A stretch of DNA of 64,000 bases from Aequoribacter fuscus. GTDB lineage: Bacteria; Pseudomonadota; Gammaproteobacteria; Pseudomonadales; Halieaceae. The notes under the pieces were generated by a model that saw only the letters and a list, made by a program, of their open reading frames with translations, searched no databases and was not told where the DNA came from. The translations under genes were made by a program, and so were the position numbers. The stretch lies in NCBI RefSeq assembly GCF_009910365.1, contig NZ_CP036423.1:2294001-2358000 (forward strand), written 5' to 3'. Below, in pieces: positions 37,910 to 46,932 of this stretch. Position 1 is the first letter of the stretch. Every line of letters starts with the position of its first letter.

Positions 37910-38616
37910 TGCCAAAACTGATACTATTTGCCGCTGCTGCACTCGCTCTTTACATTGCCGTAACACGCATCAAAGCCCTACCCGCACCAAAACGCAAAGC
38001 GGCCTATCTTCAGCTGATTTTTGTGGTGGCTTTGGTCGTGGCCGTATTACTGGCACTTAGCGGCAAAATGCACTGGGTTGGCGCATTGATCACTGGCTTA
38101 TTGGTACTTCTAAGACAATCGCTGCCCCTGTTGATCCAACTGCTACCCCATCTTAAGGGTTGGTTGGGGCAGACGGGCTCTGGCGCCACTTCTCAAGTGG
38201 AGTCTGCCATACTACGCATGACCCTAGATCACAGTAATGGTCGTTTGAACGGCACAGTACTGGCTGGTGCATTCAGCGGTAAGCTGCTATCAGAGCTCTC
38301 GCAGAGCGAGCTCGACACGCTCTTGGAATACTGTCGCGCCAACGACGCGGATTCTACCCAACTACTGCTGTCCTACCTCGAGCAGCGCTTCGGCGAGGAC
38401 TATCAAAATCAAGCGCCACCGCCGGGCGACAGCGGTGGACAGTTAACGGAGAAAGAAGCACTGGCAATTTTGGGCCTTTCCGAGGGTGCCTCCAAAAACG
38501 ATATCATTGCAGCGCATCGCAAGCTCATGCAAAAATTGCACCCCGACCGTGGCGGTAACGACTACCTAGCCGCACGCGTGAATGACGCCAAAGCTAAGTT
38601 ACTGGGAGAACGTTAA
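37909..38616 (+). CDS. Membrane-anchored J-domain protein
   Basis: A 235-residue protein with two or three N-terminal transmembrane segments (about 2-16, 30-50, 54-72) and a C-terminal J domain, EALAILGLSEGAS... with the HPD triad at 211-213 in LHPDRGGNDY. It lacks the Gly/Phe and zinc-finger regions of DnaJ and resembles the short Tim14/Pam18-like J proteins. It probably recruits DnaK (Hsp70) to the inner membrane. It is coupled to the VWA gene upstream and followed 4 nt later by a small acidic protein gene. Confidence 0.85.
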   Translation: MPKLILFAAAALALYIAVTRIKALPAPKRKAAYLQLIFVVALVVAVLLALSGKMHWVGALITGLLVLLRQSLPLLIQLLPHLKGWLGQTGSGATSQVESAILRMTLDHSNGRLNGTVLAGAFSGKLLSELSQSELDTLLEYCRANDADSTQLLLSYLEQRFGEDYQNQAPPPGDSGGQLTEKEALAILGLSEGASKNDIIAAHRKLMQKLHPDRGGNDYLAARVNDAKAKLLGER

Positions 38617-38620
38617 TACC

Positions 38621-38890
38621 ATGCCCGACACTTTTGTTATTCGCAATCAGCTAGGCCATTACTACAGCAAAAGTAAAGTGTGGACTGACGGTCGTGACGC
38701 TCAGGCGGTTGCTCAATTCAAATATCGAGATGAAGCGCTAAACACGGTTGTTGAGCTGTCTTCAAAAGACATTGAACTGCGCGCCGAGATTGTCGAGCCA
38801 GAACTCACCGACAGCGGAAAACTCAAGTTAGAGGTGAGCGAGCACCCCCTGCCGGGCGAAACGCAAGAACACATTTCCGTTGCCATCTAG
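38621..38890 (+). CDS. Small uncharacterised protein
   Basis: An 89-residue acidic, soluble protein starting MPDTFVIRNQLGHYYSK. I do not recognise a family. The GGAGA ribosome site is 11 nt upstream, a little far, and lies in the 3' end of the J-domain gene. Codon use and position (4 nt after the J-domain gene) suggest a genuine third member of the VWA/J-domain set. Confidence 0.65.
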   Translation: MPDTFVIRNQLGHYYSKSKVWTDGRDAQAVAQFKYRDEALNTVVELSSKDIELRAEIVEPELTDSGKLKLEVSEHPLPGETQEHISVAI

Positions 38891-38940
38891 CCTGCCTTTG
38901 GAACCTTTCGTCGCTTTCGACTGTCTTAAATTCGCCCAAC

Positions 38941-38968
38941 CTTGATTTAATGTGATCTGCCCCCATGA
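38941..38968 (+). promoter_or_regulatory. Sigma-32 (RpoH)-like heat-shock promoter of htpX
   Basis: CTTGATT (38941-38947), a 13-nt spacer, then CCCCATGA (38961-38968) closely match the known RpoH consensus CTTGAAA-N(11-16)-CCCCATNT. It lies about 48 nt upstream of the htpX ATG. HtpX is a heat-shock gene in E. coli, which supports the call. Confidence 0.7.
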
Positions 38969-39015
38969 TCAAAGGGGTATATAGCTATGCTATGGGTATT
39001 TCAGAGGTAATTCAC

Positions 39016-39897
39016 ATGCGTATCTTGTTGTTTTTGGCGACCAATTTAGCCGTACTAATTTTGGTCAGTATCGTATTTAATTTGCTAGGGTTCGAAAGTA
39101 TCTTGGCAGCCAATGGTGTTGATCTAAACTTGCAGGCGCTGCTCGTCTTTTGCGCACTCTTCGGTTTTGGCGGCGCGTTTGTGTCGCTGTTCCTGAGCAA
39201 GTGGATGGCGAAAAAGTCGACGCGCACTCAACTCATTACACAGCCCACAGACCGTCAAAGCCGCTGGTTACTCGATACTGTGGCCGAGCTCTCTCGTGAA
39301 GCCGGCATCAAAACGCCTGAGGTTGGCGTGTTTCCCTCGCAGGCTGCTAACGCCTTCGCCACCGGCTGGAACCGCAATGATGCCTTAGTTGCCGTGAGTT
39401 CTGGTATGTTGAACCGTTTTTCACCCGACGAAGTGAAAGCGGTACTCGCGCACGAAATCGGCCACGTCGCCAACGGCGACATGGTGACACTTAGCCTAAT
39501 ACAGGGCGTGGTAAACACCTTCGTGATGTTCTTTGCGCGTATTATTGGCCATACGGTGGATCGCGTCATATTCAAAACTGAGCGCGGTTACGGTATCGGT
39601 TATTTCGTAGCAACATTTATTGCGGAAATCATTCTGGGCATTCTCGCCAGTATGATCGTAGCGTGGTTCTCACGTTTGCGCGAATATCGTGCCGACGCCG
39701 CCGGAGCTGCACTCGCTGGACGAGGCGCTATGATCAGTGCTTTGGAGCGTCTGCAGCGCGAGCAAAACCTACCCAATGACTTACCGGGCGAGCTAACGGC
39801 TTTCGGTATTCGCGATATCAATAAGTTAGGCATTGCTCAGATGTTGGCATCGCACCCGCCTCTGACTGCGCGCATCGAAGCCCTGAGACGAGGGTAA
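39016..39897 (+). CDS. htpX: Membrane metalloprotease HtpX
   Basis: Inner-membrane zinc protease of the stress response that works with FtsH in removing damaged membrane proteins. From ATG 39016 (GAGGT upstream) it has 293 residues, the same length as E. coli HtpX. Two N-terminal helices (about 4-24 and 34-56), the zinc motif HEIGH (His146, Glu147, His150) and REYRADAAG with the third ligand Glu are present. A 17-residue upstream extension is rejected because it would overlap the promoter. Confidence 0.96.
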   Translation: MRILLFLATNLAVLILVSIVFNLLGFESILAANGVDLNLQALLVFCALFGFGGAFVSLFLSKWMAKKSTRTQLITQPTDRQSRWLLDTVAELSREAGIKTPEVGVFPSQAANAFATGWNRNDALVAVSSGMLNRFSPDEVKAVLAHEIGHVANGDMVTLSLIQGVVNTFVMFFARIIGHTVDRVIFKTERGYGIGYFVATFIAEIILGILASMIVAWFSRLREYRADAAGAALAGRGAMISALERLQREQNLPNDLPGELTAFGIRDINKLGIAQMLASHPPLTARIEALRRG

Positions 39898-39919
39898 ACA
39901 CTGACCAGTGGAGGCCACA

Positions 39920-41026
39920 ATGACCCAAGTACTTCGATCTATCACGCTGTTTTTGATCACTTTACTGGGTGCCTGTGGCCTCGGTGACACTACCTCTATC
40001 GCCCCCAGCGCGCTCGCCGAAACACGAGACAAGGACGTTCCCGACTACTTAAGCTTCGCCACCGACGACGAAGCCAATACCACTGAGATTTTTAGCAAAG
40101 CCAGTCCCGCCGTGGTCTTTGTCACCAACAAAGGCCTACGCCGTGGCTTATTCTCGTTAAACGTGGAAGAGATTCCGCGCGGCTCGGGAACGGGCTTCGT
40201 TTGGAATAGCCAGGGCCTGATCGTGACGAACTACCACGTGATTGCCGGCGCACAAAAGTTGACCGTAACACTGCAAGATCGCAGCGAATACGACGCCGAA
40301 GTTATTGGCGTAGCACCGGAAAAAGACCTCGCGGTGCTCCGAATTGAAGGCGCACCCGATGACTTACAAACGCTGCCACTAGGAGATTCAAGCGAGCTTC
40401 AGGTCGGTCGTAAAGTGTTGGCCATCGGCAATCCTTTTGGTCTAGACACCACGCTCACAACAGGCATCGTGAGTGCTTTAGGCCGAGAAATCAAAGCGCC
40501 GAGCAACCGCACCATTCGCGGCGTCATTCAAACGGATGCAGCAATCAATCCAGGCAACTCGGGCGGTCCTTTACTGAACTCCATGGGGCAACTGATTGGT
40601 GTCAATACAGCCATTTACAGCCCGAGCGGGGCGAGCGCGGGCATTGGTTTTGCGATTCCGGTCAATACCGTCGCAGAGGTCGTGCCGCAGCTGATTAGTT
40701 ACGGACGCGTGCTGCGCCCGGTGTTAGGCGTCGAGCTTGCCAGCGACAACTGGATCAGACGCTACAATATTCCCGGAGTGCCCATCGTACGATTGTTTCC
40801 CGGGCTGCCTGCAGACCAAGCCGGCATGCGTGGCGCCTACCGCAATTATCGCGGAGACATCGCTCTGGGCGATATCATCACTCACATCAATGGTGAGCGC
40901 GTTCGCAATAACGATGAGTACTACACCCAGCTAGAGCGCTATCAAGCAGGAGATACCGTTACTGTAACAACGCTCCTCGGCAAGGAAGAGCGCGAATACG
41001 AAGTTACGTTAGAGCAATCTCGCTAG
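39920..41026 (+). CDS. Deg/HtrA-type serine protease with lipoprotein signal
   Basis: A 368-residue S1C (trypsin-like) protease with one PDZ domain. The catalytic triad is His106 (TNYHVI), Asp136 (EKDLAVL) and Ser214 (NPGNSGGP). The N terminus has a lipobox-like LGAC with Cys19, so it is probably a lipoprotein rather than a soluble DegP. The segments SPSGASAGIGF and ALGDIITHINGERV resemble plant/cyanobacterial Deg1-type proteins more than E. coli DegP or DegS, from memory. It follows htpX by 22 nt and may share its heat-shock promoter. The ATG is 5 nt after GGAGG. Confidence 0.88.
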   Translation: MTQVLRSITLFLITLLGACGLGDTTSIAPSALAETRDKDVPDYLSFATDDEANTTEIFSKASPAVVFVTNKGLRRGLFSLNVEEIPRGSGTGFVWNSQGLIVTNYHVIAGAQKLTVTLQDRSEYDAEVIGVAPEKDLAVLRIEGAPDDLQTLPLGDSSELQVGRKVLAIGNPFGLDTTLTTGIVSALGREIKAPSNRTIRGVIQTDAAINPGNSGGPLLNSMGQLIGVNTAIYSPSGASAGIGFAIPVNTVAEVVPQLISYGRVLRPVLGVELASDNWIRRYNIPGVPIVRLFPGLPADQAGMRGAYRNYRGDIALGDIITHINGERVRNNDEYYTQLERYQAGDTVTVTTLLGKEEREYEVTLEQSR

Positions 41027-41030
41027 ACCT

Positions 41031-42080
41031 CTAAGGCGCGATCACGATCTCGCCGTCGCTCAGCCCAGCTGTAACTTCAACATCGGCCCCGTCTTCGCGT
41101 CCCAAGCGGATAAAACGCTTAACCGGACCAGCGTCGGTTTCCACCCAAACCAGATTCAGTTGCCCGAGGTGTTGTACCAAACTTTTTGGAATCGATCGCC
41201 AGATTTCGCTACCCGCGGGTATCTGCGCCTCTGCGAATAAACCCGGTAACAATCCCTGCCCTTCTAGCACTTGCAGAGTGATATCGAAGCTGCGAGAAAC
41301 ACGATCGGCCGCTGGTACAATTTCACTCACCTCAGCGTCGAATGATCGATCAGCTGAGGGCACAACAACCCTTACCGCGTCACCCAGCTGTAAGCCCATC
41401 GCCAGGTCTTCACGCACCTTCAAGGAGACTTCTAAGCTCGCGGGGTTGTACAAGGATACCAAACGCGAACCAGGGCTTGCCAAATCACCAGGCTCTGCAA
41501 AGCGGTCAACAACACGTCCAGAAATGGGCGCCTTCACTTGGGTAAAACTTATGGCGGTTTCGACTTCTCGGATATTTTCGGTAAGAGCTAAACGCTCTGC
41601 GACCAAAGCCGCATCCGCTGCCGCAGCTTTGTCGTAATCAGCTTGCGATAACAAACCCCGAGACAACAACTCTTCGGCTCGACCTAGCGTTCGCTTAGCT
41701 TCCTCTAAACGTGCATCGAGTGCGGCACGACTCGCCACCACCGACTCGAGGCGCGCCTTGAGGTCGCGTTTATCCAAACTCACCAATAGATCACCAGCTT
41801 GAACGGTATCCCCGGCACGTACGGCCACAGATTCCACGGTCGACATAATGCGCGATGACACCAAGGTCGTTTCACGTGCTTCCACTGATCCCGGGACCCG
41901 CTCGAAAGCCTGGCGCTCGATACTGCGCACAGCAAAGCCCTGACCGCCCACCTTTGCGGGCTCTACCAATAGCCCGGGTTGCACCCGCTCACTGAACCCG
42001 CCCGCCATAAAAACAATGACCAAGCCCAAAAAGACAAATAGGCCAATGCTGCCCGCTATAAGTCGCTGATTACTGCTCAT
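41031..42080 (-). CDS. RND efflux periplasmic adaptor subunit
   Basis: Membrane-fusion protein (HlyD/AcrA family), 349 residues, linking the inner-membrane pump to an outer-membrane channel. An N-terminal membrane anchor (about 9-25), a barrel-sandwich/lipoyl half (RAGDTVQAGDLLVSLD), a coiled-coil hairpin (about 90-150), the second lipoyl half (VKAPISGRVVDRFAEPGD) and a beta-barrel domain are in order. The ATG at 42080 overlaps the pump gene's stop by 11 nt. It converges with the Deg protease gene, 4 nt apart. Confidence 0.9.
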   Translation of the reverse strand: MSSNQRLIAGSIGLFVFLGLVIVFMAGGFSERVQPGLLVEPAKVGGQGFAVRSIERQAFERVPGSVEARETTLVSSRIMSTVESVAVRAGDTVQAGDLLVSLDKRDLKARLESVVASRAALDARLEEAKRTLGRAEELLSRGLLSQADYDKAAAADAALVAERLALTENIREVETAISFTQVKAPISGRVVDRFAEPGDLASPGSRLVSLYNPASLEVSLKVREDLAMGLQLGDAVRVVVPSADRSFDAEVSEIVPAADRVSRSFDITLQVLEGQGLLPGLFAEAQIPAGSEIWRSIPKSLVQHLGQLNLVWVETDAGPVKRFIRLGREDGADVEVTAGLSDGEIVIAP

Positions 42081-45000
42081 GACGTATCTCCCGAGGACTG
42101 TCATCAATTGCCGGACCATACAACATACAGTACACCACCGGCACCACTACCAACGTCAGAATGGTCGACGCTACAATTCCAAAAATAATGGCGATTGCTA
42201 ACCCGCTGAATACTGGATCAAGCGTAATGACAAGATTACCCAACAGCGTCGTTCCCGCGGTAAGCAACACTGGGCGCATACGCACAGCACCAGCACTGAG
42301 TACCGCATCCAATACCGAGGCACCTTGCGCTCGCGCTTGATGAATAAAATCGACCAAAATCAGAGAATTTCTCACCACGATACCTGCCAGCGCGATCATG
42401 CCAATCATGGCGGTGGCTGTGAACAACACCGGCTCTGGTGCACCTGCAATCCAGCGCTCACCGAACTGATTCAGCAGCCAAAACCCTGGCATGATACCTA
42501 TCATAGTCAGCGGGATAGAGGACATAATCAGCAACGTCAGCGCGATCGAACCCGTCTGCAAACGCAACACGAAATAAATAGCCACCAAGGCAAACGCGAA
42601 AGCCAACCCCATGTCGCGAAACACATCGACGGTGATCTTCCATTCCCCTTCACCAATCCAGTGTATCTCCACCGAGTCGGGGACCTGCCAAGCTTGAGTT
42701 CCGCCCGACGCCAAAAATGTGCGGTCCTGCCAATTCGAGAGCTCGACAGTGCCATCCGTTTTATCGGCGGTGATATCGGCAATCACCTCAGCTGGAGTTC
42801 GACCTGAAATCTCTGCCGTAACATACACCACCGGGCGCAAGTCTTTGCGATAAATCGGTGTTTCGAGAGGCACACTCTCGAACCGTCCTAACTCACCTAA
42901 TGCGACCAAATTTTGAGGCGCAGCCTGCAGACCCGCGCTACGTTGTTCGCTGACAGCACCCAAGCGCCCCTTGAGCAAGAGCGTCGATAGGTCCTCAACA
43001 CGACTGCGCTCTGCAATCGGCAAACGTAACCGTAAGGGCAGAGGTTGTGCCTCACGTTCGGCCGCCATAAAGCCAACCACTTGCCCCGCGTGGGCTATGC
43101 TCACGGTCGAATTAATGTCAGAGGTGGGGATACCCGACATTGCCGCTTTAGCCTTATCGGTCACAAATCGCAATCGAGGCGCAGCGCTGCCTACGCTGGT
43201 ATCCACTTGCGTCACATAGGGCTCGGCTCGAAATCGCTCTGCCAAGAGCTCTGCTGCGCGCTGCTGCTCGGCATAAGGGGTCAGGGTACGCCCGTAGACC
43301 TCTGCAACTAAAGTCGCCATAACGGGTGGCCCTGGAGGTACTTCAACCACACTGATTACTGCCTCGGGGTGTGCATCAATCAGGCCCTCGAGTGCCTCAC
43401 GCAAGCGCAAAACGACAGCATGCGATTGGTGCACTCGCGCACTTTTATCTAATAAGGTCAAACGCACATCGCCCAAGTGAGACCCTTGACGTAAATAGTG
43501 CTTCCGGACAAGACCATTAAAATCGTGTGGACTGGGCTCACCCACAAATACCGCTGCCGCATTCACCTCAGGCAGTGATAAGGCAATACGGCTGGCTTCG
43601 GATGCGACAGCGGCGGTTGCCTCAAGCGCTGTACCCTCGGGCATATCAATAACAATCTGAAGTTCGTTCTTGTTGTCAAAGGGCAAAAGTTTGAGCGGCA
43701 CCAGACGAAACACCGGCAGCAAGATCGCAACAATGAAACTCATCAATAGCAACCACAACACAGCGCGGCGACGTGACGTTGAGCGTAACAGGGCCAACAT
43801 GTTCCGAGCATAAAATGAGTTATGATCAACCGACCGCCAATCCTCGTCGGTTTCCGAAAGCGCCGCATTGCCCAAAAACACTTTAGCAAGCCATGGCGTC
43901 ACAAAAAACGCGGTAAGCGTGCTGGCCACGACGGCAAGCGGTACGTTGAAGGCCATGGGTGCCATATAAGGCCCCATCATACCGGTGATAAACGCCAGCG
44001 GTAGAAACGCGAGGACAATGGTTACCGTCGACATCAGCAGCGGGATTTTAATTTCACCAATCGCGGCAACAATTCGGTCACTGACACTGCCTCGCCCATC
44101 CTGCAGTTTCCGAGTGATGTTATCGACCCCTGTAATCGGATCGTCAACGAGCAAACCTAGGGCCAAAATCAACGCAAACAGGGTGACTCGGTTTATGGTG
44201 TAATCGAACACCAAGTCCAAGGCCAAGGTCATACCGTAGCAAACAGGTACAGCCAAGGCCACGATGACCGCCGCGCGCCACCCCAAAAACAGGCCAATGA
44301 AAGCCACGACGGTAAGGACGGCAAAGATTAAACTGCTGCCTAAATTAGTCACTTTCTCGTTAGCGGTAACACCATAATCACGTAGGGTATGAACCTCCAC
44401 CTGCGCGGGGATCAGTTCGCGCTGCAATTCAGCCATGGTGCTGTGCAACTGCTCTGCAACTTTGACCGCATTCGTACCACGTTGCTTGGCGATACTGATG
44501 GCTACCATGGGCTGCACATCGCCCTGTAGACTCACAGCACTCTCGTACCAAGTAATGGAGGTCTTCGAGGGCGGGCCATCCTTGACCGTAGCCACATCAT
44601 CGAGTGTGACTAAATCACCGCCCACGACATTTACCACTAAAGACTTCAGCGCATCTAAGGAGCGCAACACGTCACCGCTTTCTAGCGCGATGGCTTGATT
44701 GCCATACGACAAGGAGCCTGCACTGACGATTGCATTCGATAGAGAAATAGCGTTTACCACATCCAAAACAGTGGTTTGCCGCGCGGCCATTCGTAGCGGA
44801 TCAAAGAGTATTTGCACCACTCGCTCTCGACCACCAACGACCTTAACCTCGCTGGTCTCTTGTACACCCTGGAGGACGCTCGCAACTTCATCAGCGAGGC
44901 GGCGCAGTTCAAAATCACCCATCATTTCAGGTTGAGTACTTGTTAGCGCGTATACCACGATGGGCACATCGTCTACTTCTACAGGCCGAACTTGCCACGC

Positions 45001-45375
45001 CGTGACGACGGGCGGCACTTGATCCTGATTCGCGTAGAGTTTGTTGTAGGTATTCAGCAAGCTATCTTCACGATCCTGCCCGACGTAGAAAGCGAGCGTC
45101 ACCAAGGCGCGATTGGGGTGACTCTGCGAGTATACGTGCTCGATGCCGGGTATTTGCGATAACAATTTCTCAACCGGCACAACGACCTGGCGTTCGACCT
45201 CGGTTGCGGACAGACCGGGGGACTCGATGTAAACATCGATCATCGGCACCACAATCTGTGGCTCTTCCTCCCGGGGCATAAAAGCCAAGGCAACGACACC
45301 CAGTATCAGCCCTGCAATAAACAAAAAGGGTGCCACGCCTTTCTGCAGAGCCACCGCGATTATCCGTTCGATCAT
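42070..45375 (-). CDS. RND-family efflux pump permease
   Basis: A 1101-residue inner-membrane RND transporter with the AcrB layout: N-terminal helix, large periplasmic loop, helices 2-6, second loop, helices 8-12. The proton-relay Asp pair is in GLLVDDPITGVDN (helix 4); AcrB-like proteins usually have DDAIVVVEN here, so the Pro and Asp are variants. The N terminus MIERIIAVAL and MPREEEPQI are typical. No outer-membrane factor is encoded nearby, so it must recruit one. The gene order pump then adaptor is the reverse of acrAB. Substrate unknown. Confidence 0.9.
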   Translation of the reverse strand: MIERIIAVALQKGVAPFLFIAGLILGVVALAFMPREEEPQIVVPMIDVYIESPGLSATEVERQVVVPVEKLLSQIPGIEHVYSQSHPNRALVTLAFYVGQDREDSLLNTYNKLYANQDQVPPVVTAWQVRPVEVDDVPIVVYALTSTQPEMMGDFELRRLADEVASVLQGVQETSEVKVVGGRERVVQILFDPLRMAARQTTVLDVVNAISLSNAIVSAGSLSYGNQAIALESGDVLRSLDALKSLVVNVVGGDLVTLDDVATVKDGPPSKTSITWYESAVSLQGDVQPMVAISIAKQRGTNAVKVAEQLHSTMAELQRELIPAQVEVHTLRDYGVTANEKVTNLGSSLIFAVLTVVAFIGLFLGWRAAVIVALAVPVCYGMTLALDLVFDYTINRVTLFALILALGLLVDDPITGVDNITRKLQDGRGSVSDRIVAAIGEIKIPLLMSTVTIVLAFLPLAFITGMMGPYMAPMAFNVPLAVVASTLTAFFVTPWLAKVFLGNAALSETDEDWRSVDHNSFYARNMLALLRSTSRRRAVLWLLLMSFIVAILLPVFRLVPLKLLPFDNKNELQIVIDMPEGTALEATAAVASEASRIALSLPEVNAAAVFVGEPSPHDFNGLVRKHYLRQGSHLGDVRLTLLDKSARVHQSHAVVLRLREALEGLIDAHPEAVISVVEVPPGPPVMATLVAEVYGRTLTPYAEQQRAAELLAERFRAEPYVTQVDTSVGSAAPRLRFVTDKAKAAMSGIPTSDINSTVSIAHAGQVVGFMAAEREAQPLPLRLRLPIAERSRVEDLSTLLLKGRLGAVSEQRSAGLQAAPQNLVALGELGRFESVPLETPIYRKDLRPVVYVTAEISGRTPAEVIADITADKTDGTVELSNWQDRTFLASGGTQAWQVPDSVEIHWIGEGEWKITVDVFRDMGLAFAFALVAIYFVLRLQTGSIALTLLIMSSIPLTMIGIMPGFWLLNQFGERWIAGAPEPVLFTATAMIGMIALAGIVVRNSLILVDFIHQARAQGASVLDAVLSAGAVRMRPVLLTAGTTLLGNLVITLDPVFSGLAIAIIFGIVASTILTLVVVPVVYCMLYGPAIDDSPREIRHEQ

Positions 45376-45492
45376 AGTGTTCGGTTCCGGTACCAATACA
45401 CCGTAATTTTAGCAGAAGAGGCAAGACAACATGTTGATCTATATTGAATTCCATACCGTCCAAAATCCTATTTATCTGCTATTCTTGCCGCT

Positions 45493-46932
45493 ATGGAGTT
45501 TTCAATTCTGGCCCAAGTCCTCGCACTCACGGTAACGGTATTTACCCTGCTGGGCGTTGTCTCGGCCATTGAAGCGGTGATGAAAACCCGCACTGCTCAA
45601 GGCGCAGTCGCTTGGGTTATTGTGCTGCTCACCTTCCCCTACATTGCCGTGCCTGTTTACTGGATTTTTGGCCGCACCAAATTCGATGGCTACGTAGAGC
45701 AACGCAAAGCGGTCGAAGAGGCATTAAAAACTACCCAACAAGCGACGTCTGATGCCATCTGGCCCAACAGCGTCGATACCGATGACTTGTGCAATACTTT
45801 CCGAACCCTATTACCTCTTGCTCGCACCGCAGTCACCGTTGGCAATGACGTGCGCCTCTTAGTCAACGGCGAGGCAACCCACACGGCGTTACTGAATGCC
45901 ATTCACGGCGCCCAACAACACATTTATTTGGTGTACTACATTATTCGTGATGATCACATTGGCGCTGAGTTAATGAATGCGCTGATTGTCAAAGCTCAGC
46001 AAGGCCTGTCGGTGCACGTTATTTACGATGAGATCGGAAGCCGAACCTTTGCTCGGTCATCGCTCTTGAGCAGAGCGCTCAGCCACGGTGTGAACATCGT
46101 CCCCTTCAATACAACACGCGGGCGTCGCAATCGCTTCCAGCTAAACTTTCGCAATCACCGTAAACTGGCCTGTATCGACTCAAGACTTGCGCTCTTGGGG
46201 GGCCACAATGTAGGCCGAGAATATTTGGGGCAAGACCCGAAGATCGGTCCGTGGCGAGACACTCACCTACAAATTCAGGGACCCGCGGTGCTGGCCATGG
46301 AGCTCACCTTCGCGGCCGACTGGCGTTGGGCCAAGGGCGAACAACTGCAGCTGAGTTTTACCAAACCGAGCGAGAGTCGCCACGGTAAACAGGTGTTGAT
46401 TTTCCCATCCGACCCCTCCAGTGAATTTGAAGAGGCTGGCCTGATGTATCATCAGCTTATCAGCGAAGCCAAGCAACGCCTGTGGATAACCAGCCCGTAC
46501 TTCATACCAGACCACAGCATTATTTCTGCGCTACAGCTAGCGGTATTGCGCGGTGTAGACGTGCGGGTCATGATCCCCGACAATCCCGACGGCCCCATGG
46601 TCGCAATGGCGAATTGGTCCTACACCAAAGAATTGCTCCCCGCGGGCGTCAAAGTGTTCCGCTATGGCCCCGGGTTTATGCACCAAAAAGTGACTCTGGT
46701 CGACAACGATTTGTGCGCAATCGGCACGGCTAATTTCGACAACCGCAGTTTTAAACTGGCCTTTGAAATTACGGCGCTCATCAACGACGAAGAATTTGCT
46801 CTTGAAGTTCAAAAGATGCTACAGGCCGACTTTGCATCGGCCTCAGAAGTGTCAGCGCAACACTTGAGCCACCGCCCCTTTTGGTTCAGGCCGGCTATGG
46901 CTTTGGCGCGTCTGTTTTCGCCGGTGCTTTAA
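45493..46932 (+). CDS. cls: Cardiolipin synthase
   Basis: Phospholipase D-type cardiolipin synthase, 479 residues, that condenses two phosphatidylglycerols at the inner membrane. Two N-terminal helices (about 5-25 and 37-56, ending in the YWIFGR motif) precede two HKD motifs: NHRKLACID and HQKVTLVD followed by GTANFDNRSF. The length and FGRTKF sequence match the ClsA type. The 3' end overlaps the convergent AGCS gene by 38 nt. Confidence 0.93.
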   Translation: MEFSILAQVLALTVTVFTLLGVVSAIEAVMKTRTAQGAVAWVIVLLTFPYIAVPVYWIFGRTKFDGYVEQRKAVEEALKTTQQATSDAIWPNSVDTDDLCNTFRTLLPLARTAVTVGNDVRLLVNGEATHTALLNAIHGAQQHIYLVYYIIRDDHIGAELMNALIVKAQQGLSVHVIYDEIGSRTFARSSLLSRALSHGVNIVPFNTTRGRRNRFQLNFRNHRKLACIDSRLALLGGHNVGREYLGQDPKIGPWRDTHLQIQGPAVLAMELTFAADWRWAKGEQLQLSFTKPSESRHGKQVLIFPSDPSSEFEEAGLMYHQLISEAKQRLWITSPYFIPDHSIISALQLAVLRGVDVRVMIPDNPDGPMVAMANWSYTKELLPAGVKVFRYGPGFMHQKVTLVDNDLCAIGTANFDNRSFKLAFEITALINDEEFALEVQKMLQADFASASEVSAQHLSHRPFWFRPAMALARLFSPVL

